Shown here: one piece after another, positions 25,947-34,771 of the stretch | Numbering within the stretch: position 1 is the stretch's first letter | Layout: each line of letters starts with the position of its first letter | Source of the DNA: Pseudobutyrivibrio sp. 49 | Lineage (GTDB): Bacteria; Bacillota; Clostridia; Lachnospirales; Lachnospiraceae | Assembly (NCBI RefSeq): GCF_900100545.1 | Contig: NZ_FNDP01000005.1 | Location: 1 to 64,000, forward strand | Length of the DNA: 64,000 bases | Reading direction: 5' to 3' | Program-made: the position numbers and the translations under genes | Notes under the pieces: model-generated | What the model saw: only the letters and a program-made list of their open reading frames with translations | Told to the model about the DNA's origin: nothing | Databases searched by the model: none

Positions 25947-26861
25947 CTACATCACCTCCTCTTCTGCATTTATTAGCTTGATGTAGAACATTCCTACTAC
26001 AAATAGAATTAAAAATAGAATGTTTGCAGAAGCTGCGCCTTTACTAAATTCAAACTGTTCAAATGACAGCTTGTAAGCGTATGTTGAAGCCAATTCTGTT
26101 GCATTGATTGGTCCACCCTTAGTCATAACCCAAACTAAGTCAAATACTTTAAAGGTATATACGAAGCCAAGTGTTAAAACAGACATGATTGCTGGTTTAA
26201 TCACTGGAATTGTTATCTTAAACAAAGTCTGAAGCTTATTGGCCCCATCGATTTTTGCACTTTCATAAATATCTGCTGGTACAGTTGTTAGACCTGTTAG
26301 CAGTAACATCATATTAAAAGGAATTCCAATCCAAATATTCGCAACTACAATAGCCACCATAGCAGTTGGACCATTCAATAGCCAATCAACAGGTGTTTTA
26401 ATAATATGCAATTGCATTAATAGCTGGTTTGCTATACCACCTGAGCTTGCAAAAATAAACTTAAATAAAAGACCTGCTACAGTAACTGGAAGCAACCAGG
26501 ATATCATTGTTGCACCTCTGAAAAATGCTGATGCTGGAAACTTCTTACTAAATAATAATGCAAGTATAAATCCAATAATAAACTGGAAAAAGATTGAAGC
26601 TACAGTAAATATTAAAGTATTCAAAATAGCACGGCTCATTACAGAATTAGCGTCTGTAAATAACTCTACATAATTTGAAAGACCAATTAATTCCTGTGCC
26701 TCTGGTCTTGAAAAATTAAAGACATTAACATTCTTTAAACTAAGAATGATATTTGAAATTGTGGGATATCCAACAAAGATAAGCATATAGATTACTGCTG
26801 GAAGAGAAAACAAAAATCCCATTTTCCCTGGTCCATTCAACTTCTTTTTTCTAGAAATCAT
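25947..26861 (-). CDS. Sugar ABC transporter permease (MalF-like, CUT1)
   Basis: A 304-residue permease with about six helices and the EAA motif ESAKIDGANKLQTLFKITIPVIKPA near residue 200. It is the partner of the MalG-like permease. Between it and the binding-protein gene lies a GC-rich hairpin (26894-26915) that likely lowers permease expression relative to the binding protein. Confidence 0.95.
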   Translation of the reverse strand: MISRKKKLNGPGKMGFLFSLPAVIYMLIFVGYPTISNIILSLKNVNVFNFSRPEAQELIGLSNYVELFTDANSVMSRAILNTLIFTVASIFFQFIIGFILALLFSKKFPASAFFRGATMISWLLPVTVAGLLFKFIFASSGGIANQLLMQLHIIKTPVDWLLNGPTAMVAIVVANIWIGIPFNMMLLLTGLTTVPADIYESAKIDGANKLQTLFKITIPVIKPAIMSVLTLGFVYTFKVFDLVWVMTKGGPINATELASTYAYKLSFEQFEFSKGAASANILFLILFVVGMFYIKLINAEEEVM

Positions 26862-26883
26862 AACATCCCTCCAAAATAACTAT

Positions 26884-26915
26884 TTCTAAAAATGGCGGGG
26901 AATTACTTCCCCGCC
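26884..26915 (-). terminator. Hairpin/partial terminator after the binding-protein gene
   Basis: On the minus strand GGCGGGGAA/TTCCCCGCC (9 bp, 4-base loop) is followed by ATTTTTAG. It sits inside the operon between binding protein and permeases. Such hairpins commonly stabilise or attenuate, giving excess binding protein; here that is inference. Confidence 0.75.
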
Positions 26916-26927
26916 AAATGATAATTC

Positions 26928-28205
26928 TTACTTAACGGCATCAACTGCTGCCTGTGTATCCTTTGCAGCCTGATCTGGCGACTTAGCAAGTGTAAGTACT
27001 TCCTGGAAACCAGTCTGAATTGCATTTGAGTATGAAGGCCAAATTGGTGAAGGTCCTCTTGGGATAGAAGTTTCAAGCTGTGTAATGAACTCTGCCTGAA
27101 TAGGATCATCTGTCCAATAGCTATCCTTAGCTGCCTCTGTCTTAGGTGGGAATGAACCATACTGCTTCATTGCATCTACCATAACATCTGTCTGATTGTA
27201 GTACTCAAGGAATGCCTTGGCGCCTTCCATGTTGTCTTTCTTAACAGCGCCCATGTTTTCACCACCAAGAATAGATGTAGCCTGGCCGCTTGAAGCATCC
27301 TTCTTAGGAAGAACAGTTACACCATAGTTCATATCAGGAGCATCTGCTTCGATACCAGGAATCTGCCATGGACCATTTTGCATCATGGCAATGTTTCCTG
27401 CTTTCCAGTTATTACATACATCTGTCTGAGCCCAGTTTACACACTCTTTAGACCAAGAGCCGTCGTTAATCATATCCTGCATAAGCTGATATGCATCCTT
27501 ACCAGCTTCGATATCTGTGTAAGAACCTCCTGCTGTGTATAACCACTGTAGGCACTGGAATGTACCTTCATCTGTTCCGATTGCTGCATTACCAAAGCCT
27601 GTTACGCCATAATCTGTGAGCTTCTTAGCCATCTCATGGAATTCGTCCCATGTAGTGTTCTCATCTGGATAAGGAACTCCTGCATCATCAAGAATATCCT
27701 TATTGTAGAAAAGAGCTGTACAGTTTGTTGCAAAAGGAAGACCATAATGCTTGCCATCCATCATTGTAGAATTCATTGGACCTTCAAGGTATTCTGACCA
27801 ATCTATGTTGGCATCTGAAATATCACCGAACAAATCCATAGCAATGAATGATGACATATCGCAACCATCAAGAATAACTACGTCTGGAAGCTCACCAGAT
27901 GCAATACCAAGCGTTAACTGCTTCTCATAATCAGCAAATGGTACATAAGTATGACTTGCTACATATTCATCCTGTGATGAGTTAAATCCATTAATCAGGG
28001 ATTCCATCATTTTCTTCTGAGCATCTGTCTCAAAGTAATCCCAAATAACTACCTCTTGCTTGTCTCCTGCCTGTGCTGTCTGTGTTCCTTCCCCTGAATT
28101 AGAAGCATCTGGTGTTGTTCCACTTCCTGAGCTACCGCAGCCTACCATAAGTGACGCTGCCATTGCCCCTGCTAATGCCATTGATACGGCTTTCTTAAAT
28201 CTCAT
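26928..28205 (-). CDS. Sugar-binding lipoprotein of the ABC transporter
   Basis: A 425-residue family-1 extracellular solute-binding protein. The lipobox SLMVGC places the lipidated cysteine near residue 23, followed by a Ser/Gly/Thr linker. Typical segments include ELPDVVILD, YGLPFATNCTALFYNKDIL and IAMMQNGPWQIPG. It delivers oligosaccharide to the two permeases. The leader contains the inverted repeat at 28235-28251 and a GGGAGG site. It is a clear paralogue of the next upstream gene (28338-29540). Confidence 0.95.
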   Translation of the reverse strand: MRFKKAVSMALAGAMAASLMVGCGSSGSGTTPDASNSGEGTQTAQAGDKQEVVIWDYFETDAQKKMMESLINGFNSSQDEYVASHTYVPFADYEKQLTLGIASGELPDVVILDGCDMSSFIAMDLFGDISDANIDWSEYLEGPMNSTMMDGKHYGLPFATNCTALFYNKDILDDAGVPYPDENTTWDEFHEMAKKLTDYGVTGFGNAAIGTDEGTFQCLQWLYTAGGSYTDIEAGKDAYQLMQDMINDGSWSKECVNWAQTDVCNNWKAGNIAMMQNGPWQIPGIEADAPDMNYGVTVLPKKDASSGQATSILGGENMGAVKKDNMEGAKAFLEYYNQTDVMVDAMKQYGSFPPKTEAAKDSYWTDDPIQAEFITQLETSIPRGPSPIWPSYSNAIQTGFQEVLTLAKSPDQAAKDTQAAVDAVK

Positions 28206-28234
28206 AAAAAACCTCCCTTCGAGTACTTACCCCC

Positions 28235-28251
28235 GAGATACTTTGTATCTC
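28235..28251 (-). promoter_or_regulatory. Inverted repeat in the binding-protein leader
   Basis: GAGATAC, three bases, GTATCTC, lying 30 bases before the start codon of the ABC binding protein. It could be an operator or an mRNA hairpin. It is the only clear dyad in the 132-base gap separating the regulatory genes from the transporter genes. Confidence 0.45.
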
Positions 28252-28337
28252 CTTTGTTTATATAAGTATTCTAAGAGAGGTTTTGATTTTAAAAAATTCT
28301 AATAAATTAAAAAAGGTGGAAAAAATTCATCCTAATT

Positions 28338-29540
28338 TTAGTTCAAGGTTTTGCCTGCTGCTTCATCTGGTGTTAATTCTCCTGTCACTACATCTGCAAA
28401 GCTCTTAGGTAATTGCTTCGATATTCTAGAATATCCATCTATTCCTGTGCGAGGAATTGCATAATTCATTTGCTGACTAATAATTTCCAGCTTAGGATTA
28501 TCCACTATTATTTTATTTGCTGATTTTATTCTGGATGGGAGTAGATTTGCATCGCTGCAGAATCTTTCCGTTCCGCCCTGTTCCATGCAATATTTTATAA
28601 ACTCAATGGAGCCTTCTACATTTTTACCTTTGATTATTCCTAAGTTTTCTCCACCTAGTATTACTGCATTTCTTTTATTCATAGGCATAGGTGAAAGGCC
28701 ATAGCTAATTCCTGCTTCATCTAGCATAGGAAAAACCCATGGTCCGTTTTCCATCATAGCTATATCCCCTTCTATAAATCTTCTTGCAATATCTGTTTGG
28801 CTGTAGTTAAGACAATCCGCCGGCATACAGCCATCTTTTATAAGTCCTGCTAAATAATCATAGGATTCACTGATTGCTTCCCTGGTAAGCTGTGTATCAG
28901 AATCAGAGGCAGCCATCACCCATGACAATAACTGAAATGAGCCTTGCTCAGAATCCATGGCACTCATCAAGAATCCGTAGGAGCCATCTTTTGATAATAG
29001 CTTTGCTGTTTCACTAAGCTCATCCCAGGTTTTAGGTGATGTAACACCTGCCGCCTTTAACAAATCACTTCGATATATCAAACAAACATTGTTGCTGTTA
29101 AACGGAACTCCGTAGTATTTATCATTGTATTTGATAGTATCTACAGATGCCTCATAATAATCTGTATCTAGATTAAGGGTACTGGCATACTCAGATATAT
29201 CTTCAAACATATCCAGCTGAATGAATTTTTTCATATCAGGATTATCAATAATTACCACATCTGGAAGCTCTTGTTCTGTATATGCCCTGGAGATTTTCTT
29301 GTCAAATTCTGTCATTGGAACATACTCCCATGACACCTGATATTTGTCCTGGCTTTTGTTAAAGCTGGCTGTTAACTTATCCAGCCCATTAGCCTGTGCT
29401 TCTGTTTCATAGTAAGACCATATCAACAATTGTTCTTTTTCATCAGGTGTGTTTTCCACATCAGAAGTACTTCTTCCACAGGCTGTATTTGTAATTGCCA
29501 TGCACATAGCCAGTGTTATTAGTTTCAGACCTTTTTTCAT
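28338..29540 (-). CDS. Second, paralogous sugar-binding lipoprotein linked to the YesMN pair
   Basis: A 400-residue family-1 binding protein with a lipoprotein-type N-terminus (cysteine in ITNTACGRS near residue 21). It shares the framework of the 425-residue protein: a start IWSYYETEAQ like IWDYFETDAQ, ELPDVVIIDNPDMKKFI, IAMMENGPWVFP and ILGGENLG. Its ATG overlaps the response-regulator stop by four bases, so it belongs to the regulatory transcript rather than to the permeases. It may present ligand to the kinase or widen substrate range. Both are inference. Confidence 0.9.
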   Translation of the reverse strand: MKKGLKLITLAMCMAITNTACGRSTSDVENTPDEKEQLLIWSYYETEAQANGLDKLTASFNKSQDKYQVSWEYVPMTEFDKKISRAYTEQELPDVVIIDNPDMKKFIQLDMFEDISEYASTLNLDTDYYEASVDTIKYNDKYYGVPFNSNNVCLIYRSDLLKAAGVTSPKTWDELSETAKLLSKDGSYGFLMSAMDSEQGSFQLLSWVMAASDSDTQLTREAISESYDYLAGLIKDGCMPADCLNYSQTDIARRFIEGDIAMMENGPWVFPMLDEAGISYGLSPMPMNKRNAVILGGENLGIIKGKNVEGSIEFIKYCMEQGGTERFCSDANLLPSRIKSANKIIVDNPKLEIISQQMNYAIPRTGIDGYSRISKQLPKSFADVVTGELTPDEAAGKTLN

Positions 29541-31021
29541 CTTTCTCTAAACTCCTTAGGTGATACTCCCTCTATATCCTTAAATACTCTATTAAAGTAT
29601 TTGGTATCTGTAAAACCTACCTGTTCTGCAATCTCGTATATCTTCAGATTGCTGCCTGTAAGCAGGCGCTTAGCATGACTTACTCTAAACTCATTAACAA
29701 ATGAAGAGAAATTCTTATTCATTTCTCTATGGAAAAGAGTGCTTAGATATTCTGGGGTTATAGACAAATAATTTGCTACTTCCTCCTGGGAAATCTTGTT
29801 AGCATAGTTTTCTCTGATGTAGGCTATTGCCTTTAGTATAGTATAATTGTGAATATCATCACGGGTAGCTTCACCAGCAAACACTACTGCTGCCGACTCG
29901 TCCAAGCATTCCTTTATTTCAGATAACAGCTTTGCCCTTGATATCTTTTCTACTGTATCTAACTCCCTAATCTGTCTGCCTTTATCAGGCCATATTTTAA
30001 TGGCAAGCTGCAAAATAAACCCTGCAAGGCTTTGATATGCACTTCTTACAGAATATGGATCGTAGGCTTTTCCTATGAATCCTTTGGCAAAGCCATCACT
30101 CCATTTTTGCCAGCCTTCCTCATCATTATTCACAAGTATTTTTTCTATTTCTTTTTCAGTATCTTTACTATATTTATAATCCGTATATACGATATTATTA
30201 CCGTCTTCTACAATTCTAGTTCCTGCCATTTCTCCATCCAAAAATTTCTTATCAGATTGAAGAGCAATATCCTTTAGCTCCTTCAAGCTGGACAAGCTTG
30301 CCACATACCACACAGAATCCTTTAGGCAATCAACAACATCTATTCTGCGGTCAAGCATGGCTACTATTTCCTCGTCAGATGAATACTTTCCGGTAGACTT
30401 ATCATAAAGCATGAACAAATCCTTATTATCTTCAGATACATACAAGCCCTTATATTCCTTAAACTTTTCCATAACGGTAGTCTTGTCTAAGCATCCGCTT
30501 GTGCTATATCCTCTTAAAAAGCATAATTCATATCCTTTTGATAATTCAAAAATCCGCTCAGCCTTACCTATGTTTTCATCATTGTTTTCAAGAGCTCCAG
30601 AAACTATTGCTCTAATGTAAGATGCTGGGTCTGCATCTATTCTTGTGGCTTCGGCACTAATCTTGGCAGAGATGGATTTTAGCACCCCGTCTACCGCATC
30701 CACGGTAATCGGCTTAAGCAAATAATCATCAGCTCCGCAGGTGATAGCACGCTTGGCATAATCAAACTCGGCATAGCCTGTAAGTATTACGCTATGGCAT
30801 TTTATCTGGCGATTTTTTATTTCTTCTAACATCTGTAGTCCATCCATCTCTGGCATTTTAATATCAGTGAATACCAAATCAGGATGAAGGCTTTCTATGG
30901 TTTCCAATCCCTCTCTACCGTTTTTCGCCTTGGCAATTACTTCATGTTCCCCATAGCTAGATAATAATCTAGATAACCCATTTCTTATTTTGATTTCATC
31001 TTCGACTATAACTATATTCAT
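29537..31021 (-). CDS. YesN-type AraC-family response regulator
   Basis: A 494-residue regulator. The receiver (~1-120) has phospho-site DLVFTDIKMPEMDG, a long linker region spans ~130-380, and a C-terminal AraC HTH (~395-494) has YLSITPEYLSTLFHREM and VGFTDTKYFNRVFKDIEGVSPKEFRE. With the YesM-like kinase just upstream it should activate the sugar operon. Two bases separate it from the kinase stop, and four overlap the second binding-protein gene. Confidence 0.94.
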   Translation of the reverse strand: MNIVIVEDEIKIRNGLSRLLSSYGEHEVIAKAKNGREGLETIESLHPDLVFTDIKMPEMDGLQMLEEIKNRQIKCHSVILTGYAEFDYAKRAITCGADDYLLKPITVDAVDGVLKSISAKISAEATRIDADPASYIRAIVSGALENNDENIGKAERIFELSKGYELCFLRGYSTSGCLDKTTVMEKFKEYKGLYVSEDNKDLFMLYDKSTGKYSSDEEIVAMLDRRIDVVDCLKDSVWYVASLSSLKELKDIALQSDKKFLDGEMAGTRIVEDGNNIVYTDYKYSKDTEKEIEKILVNNDEEGWQKWSDGFAKGFIGKAYDPYSVRSAYQSLAGFILQLAIKIWPDKGRQIRELDTVEKISRAKLLSEIKECLDESAAVVFAGEATRDDIHNYTILKAIAYIRENYANKISQEEVANYLSITPEYLSTLFHREMNKNFSSFVNEFRVSHAKRLLTGSNLKIYEIAEQVGFTDTKYFNRVFKDIEGVSPKEFRER

Positions 31022-31023
31022 AC

Positions 31024-32823
31024 CTACTCACACTCACTTTTAGGAATATACAATGTTATCTCTGTTCCGATTTTCTCCACACTATTAATATTCCAATGAG
31101 CCATACCTCCGTAATACATTACTAGCCTTGAAAATGCATTTTTCAGGCCTAACCCCGCTTTATCTATGTTGTCATCATTGATAACTGCATCTCGATTATT
31201 CATTTTGTTAACAAGCTCTTCCTCAATTCCATTCCCATTATCTGCAATACTTATTTGAAGGAACCTATTATCTTCTGATATGTCCATATTTATAGAAAGC
31301 ATTCCACCTTCTTCTATTCCTTCAAATCCATGTAATATAGCATTCTCTACAAATGGTTGGATAAGCAGCTTGTGAATATGAAAATTCTTTATTTCCGGCT
31401 GCATGTTAATCTCATATTTAAATGCCCCCTCATATCTAATCTGCTGCAAATCCAAATATCTTTGAAGGAAATCACATTCTGCAATTATAGGCGTCTTTTC
31501 CTCCACCTTGCTCACTGAATGCCTTAATATTAGCCCCAGGTTACTAAGTGCTTTACTGATTTCATTTTCCCCATGCTCAATTGCCATCCAATTAATTGTA
31601 TCCAGTGTGTTATACAAAAAATGTGGATTTATCTGGGCTTCTAATGCCTTTAGTTCCGCATGGCGCTGCCTATCCTTAGCAGATGATATTTGTTGCAATA
31701 GCTCCTTTACCCTGGCTGTCATTATGTTGAAGTTAGCTGCGATTGTTCCGAATTCATCCTTACTTTTTACTGATATGCGTTTGTCCAAATCACCTGCCTG
31801 AACAGTCTGCATTCCCTTCACTATCGTATTTACGGATTTGTTGAAGGTCCTTGTGGTGTAAAAAATAATCAATCCCACTACCATAATAATAACAGAGCTT
31901 ATTAACACTGTTATTATTTGAATCCTTCTAACATCCTTTAGCATCTCATCTGTGTCATAAGCATTTACGAATGTCCACCCTGTGGATTCATCCTTGTATT
32001 TATTGATTCCTATATTATGGCTACTTTGTAAATATCCACTTTCTCGTACGAAAGCTTCTAAGTTTTCCCCAGTGCTCATTGCTACATAAGCTTCACTAGG
32101 ATATGAGATTACCTTGCCAGCGTCATCTAAGATGAAGTTAATTCCTGTTTTGCTCTCCTTAGATGAATTACATATTGTATTTAGAACCTCTTCGTCAACA
32201 GTCATTATGACAGTTGCTATGCTGCCCTTCTCCAACTGGTCAAAGTTGTACAAGCGTTTTGATATATGAAAATAATATTTTTTTACTCCATTTTCATCAA
32301 ACTTCATACTAGGAGTAATAACCATCCCTGATTTGCTTTCCGCATCCAGATATGGTGGCGCTATTCTCATATCTTTAAATCGATTCCATATATTATACAT
32401 AGATGAATCTGTAGCAAAATCGTATGTTACCGACTCCCCATTCTTACACACCAGGCTGATAGAACGCACTCCTTCTACCACACTTGTGTATCTATGGAGC
32501 AACTCTCTAATATCGCTTTTAGCCGCCGCCCGTCTTGTAGGGGTACCGTTCATCAGTATCATTACCTGGTCGATAACATTCTCATCCACATATATCTGAT
32601 ACATTAAATTGGTATAGTTTTCTAAGCTGAGATTGGTTCTCTCTGAAATCTGAATTAAATCACTTTGGATGATTTCATCCACCTGAGAGGTCATAGTTTT
32701 CCTGACACTAGTAAAATGAAATACCTGTAATAGAATAATAGGTATTATAGATATTAGTAAAAATATAATAATAAGCTTTTTGCCTATTTTAAGATCATTG
32801 TATCTTCTAATAATGCTATGCAT
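31024..32823 (-). CDS. YesM-type sensor histidine kinase
   Basis: About 599 residues from the preferred ATG at 32823. A further eleven in-frame codons upstream include no better ribosome site. Membrane helix ~15-35, extracellular sensor region ~36-290, second helix ~295-315, HAMP ~318-370, His_kinase box with AQINPHFLYNTLDTINWM (phospho-histidine) and a C-terminal ATPase with DNGNGI and GLGLKN. The family senses extracytoplasmic sugars, sometimes through binding proteins, and signals to YesN-like regulators. Confidence 0.92.
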   Translation of the reverse strand: MHSIIRRYNDLKIGKKLIIIFLLISIIPIILLQVFHFTSVRKTMTSQVDEIIQSDLIQISERTNLSLENYTNLMYQIYVDENVIDQVMILMNGTPTRRAAAKSDIRELLHRYTSVVEGVRSISLVCKNGESVTYDFATDSSMYNIWNRFKDMRIAPPYLDAESKSGMVITPSMKFDENGVKKYYFHISKRLYNFDQLEKGSIATVIMTVDEEVLNTICNSSKESKTGINFILDDAGKVISYPSEAYVAMSTGENLEAFVRESGYLQSSHNIGINKYKDESTGWTFVNAYDTDEMLKDVRRIQIITVLISSVIIMVVGLIIFYTTRTFNKSVNTIVKGMQTVQAGDLDKRISVKSKDEFGTIAANFNIMTARVKELLQQISSAKDRQRHAELKALEAQINPHFLYNTLDTINWMAIEHGENEISKALSNLGLILRHSVSKVEEKTPIIAECDFLQRYLDLQQIRYEGAFKYEINMQPEIKNFHIHKLLIQPFVENAILHGFEGIEEGGMLSINMDISEDNRFLQISIADNGNGIEEELVNKMNNRDAVINDDNIDKAGLGLKNAFSRLVMYYGGMAHWNINSVEKIGTEITLYIPKSECE

Positions 32824-32854
32824 AACATTCACCCACCCAATACAGTCATCATAC

Positions 32855-32892
32855 AAAAAATAAGCTCATTGCACAACAGGCAATGAGCTTAT
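32855..32892 (-). terminator. Terminator downstream of mtnN
   Basis: On the minus strand a 13-bp stem (32880-32892 with 32860-32872, 7-base loop) is followed by TTTTTT. It closes the DJ-1/luxS/mtnN transcript before the YesM kinase gene. Confidence 0.88.
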
Positions 32893-32958
32893 ATACATTT
32901 ATGGAATTATGTTAAAAATTTATCTAACCGGCGTTTATTATCATATTTTTTATTGTTA

Positions 32959-33645
32959 TTATTTTATTCTTGCAATCACATCTAAAACAATATTTATTGA
33001 CTGCTCTGCAGCTTTGCCTGCAAATGTGTTGTAATCCATTGCACTGCCGTCTCCATCAGAGATAGAACGAATAAGTGTAAATGGAACATTGTTGATGTAG
33101 CATACATGAGCGATGCTAGCGCCCTCCATTTCGCAGGCGATAGCCTGGAAATTCTGGCGGATTCTGTCTCTCTGCTTGTCTGTATCTACAAACATATCAC
33201 CTGAAGCGATTACACCTGTCTGATAAGGAATTCCTTTATCCTTGAGAACATCGCAAACAATCTGAGTAAGCCTTTTATCTGCTTCAAAGTTTACTACGTT
33301 GATTCCTGAGATAAGACCAACTGGATCTCCGAGAGCTGATGTATTCATATCATGCTGCACAGCTGATTCTGCAACAGCTACATCGAGAACTTTAAGGTCT
33401 CTTACAAGTGTACCTGCAACACCAATGTTGATGATGTGATCAACACCAAAATGAAGAATCATAATCTCTGTACAAACAGCTGCAAATACCTTTCCGATTC
33501 CGCTGACTGCTGCAACTACATCGATACCATTAATCTGGCCCTTGATGAATGTGGCACCGCTGATTGTCTCTAATGTAGGGTTCTTAATAGATGGTTTGAG
33601 GTTCTCAATCTCCATCTGCATTGCGCCAATAATACCTAATGTCAT
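32959..33645 (-). CDS. mtnN: MTA/SAH nucleosidase
   Basis: A 228-residue nucleosidase. The N-terminal catalytic Glu lies in GAMQMEIE, the substrate-binding segment is ACEMEGASIAHV, and the catalytic Asp is in RSISDGDGSAMDYNTF. It splits S-adenosylhomocysteine and methylthioadenosine, releasing S-ribosylhomocysteine for LuxS, the next gene upstream. AAGGAG precedes the start. Confidence 0.95.
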   Translation of the reverse strand: MTLGIIGAMQMEIENLKPSIKNPTLETISGATFIKGQINGIDVVAAVSGIGKVFAAVCTEIMILHFGVDHIINIGVAGTLVRDLKVLDVAVAESAVQHDMNTSALGDPVGLISGINVVNFEADKRLTQIVCDVLKDKGIPYQTGVIASGDMFVDTDKQRDRIRQNFQAIACEMEGASIAHVCYINNVPFTLIRSISDGDGSAMDYNTFAGKAAEQSINIVLDVIARIK

Positions 33646-33691
33646 AATCTACTCCTTTTCTCGCTGGTTACATTCACCAGCTATTTATAGT

Positions 33692-34153
33692 TTACTCTGG
33701 GTAACTAAACTCCATATTATCCCAAGAATTGAGAACTTCCAGATAACGTGCACACTCTGTCTTGGCTAACGAAATATCCAAGTTCTCATAGTGACCACAT
33801 TCGATTGCAGACTTTCCGAATACATCTCCATCATGGTTTACAGTCTGCTCAAATACCTTCTTAACAACCTCGAAGGTCTTCTTTGAATCTACGCCCTTTA
33901 CTACAAGGTAAAATCCTGTCTGGCATCCCATTGGTCCAAAGTAGATTACGTGGTCTGCGATTTCTGAATTACGTATATACGTAGCAATCATATGCTCAAC
34001 TGAATGCATTGTAGCATTGTCCATGTAGTCGCCTGCATTTGGCTTACGTGTACGTAAATCGTAAGTGATGATATCACCATCATCTACACGTGAGATGTAA
34101 AATCCTGGTGTAAGAATGTTGTGATTGATTGTGAAACTCTTTATTCTTTCCAT
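33692..34153 (-). CDS. luxS: S-ribosylhomocysteine lyase (AI-2 synthase)
   Basis: A 153-residue LuxS. The iron/zinc ligands are HSVEH (50-54) and the cysteine in ECGHYENLD, and the catalytic cysteine is in GPMGCQTGFY. The frame is open ten codons further upstream, but the GAGGAAAGAA site points to the ATG at 34153 (MERIKSF). It converts S-ribosylhomocysteine to homocysteine and the AI-2 precursor DPD. It sits between a DJ-1-like gene and mtnN. Confidence 0.95.
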   Translation of the reverse strand: MERIKSFTINHNILTPGFYISRVDDGDIITYDLRTRKPNAGDYMDNATMHSVEHMIATYIRNSEIADHVIYFGPMGCQTGFYLVVKGVDSKKTFEVVKKVFEQTVNHDGDVFGKSAIECGHYENLDISLAKTECARYLEVLNSWDNMEFSYPE

Positions 34154-34166
34154 TTCTTTCCTCTTC

Positions 34167-34718
34167 CTATCCTTTATAAACAATTGCTTTTGCTATTTTA
34201 TCAGCTGCTGCATCACCCTGGAAGGTTCTAACTATCTCAAGCGCAAATGGGATAGCTGTTCCAAGTCCACGGCTGGTGATGATGTTTCCATCATGACAAA
34301 CCTCGTCAGTTGAAACATTAGCGCCATCCAAATCGCCTTCCATACCTGGGTAGCAGGTAGCTTTCTTTCCCTTTAAAAGTCCTGCCTTACCAAATACTGT
34401 TGGAGCTGCACATATAGCTGCAATGTTCTTTCCTGCGTTATTAAATTTATGAACCTGCTCCATAAGAGGCTGGCAAAGCTCCAGGTTAAGTGTACCTGGC
34501 ATACCGCCTGGAAGCACAAGCATGTCTGCTGTGCTGAAATCCACCTCTTCAATAAGCTGATCGCAGACAGTTACTATTCCATGACTTCCTGGAACCATTC
34601 TGTTACTTGTTATAGAAACGGTGTCTATCTCTATTCCTGCACGTCTAAGTAAATCTACTACTGTAAGGGCTTCAATTTCTTCATGTCCCTCTGCCATAAA
34701 TAACAATACTTTGCTCAT
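34167..34718 (-). CDS. DJ-1/PfpI-family protein (YajL-like)
   Basis: A 183-residue protein. The nucleophile-elbow cysteine is in AAICAAPTVFG (~residue 100), with the acidic partner in GHEEIEAL near residue 14, as in DJ-1/YajL. Relatives are reported as chaperones or glyoxalase/deglycase-like enzymes, so the exact activity is uncertain. It ends 13 bases before luxS, probably in one transcript. GGGAGG precedes the start. Confidence 0.9.
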   Translation of the reverse strand: MSKVLLFMAEGHEEIEALTVVDLLRRAGIEIDTVSITSNRMVPGSHGIVTVCDQLIEEVDFSTADMLVLPGGMPGTLNLELCQPLMEQVHKFNNAGKNIAAICAAPTVFGKAGLLKGKKATCYPGMEGDLDGANVSTDEVCHDGNIITSRGLGTAIPFALEIVRTFQGDAAADKIAKAIVYKG

Positions 34719-34771
34719 GCGTACCTCCCATTTATTCTCAAAATATATCCACAGTACCTTTATAATACCAT

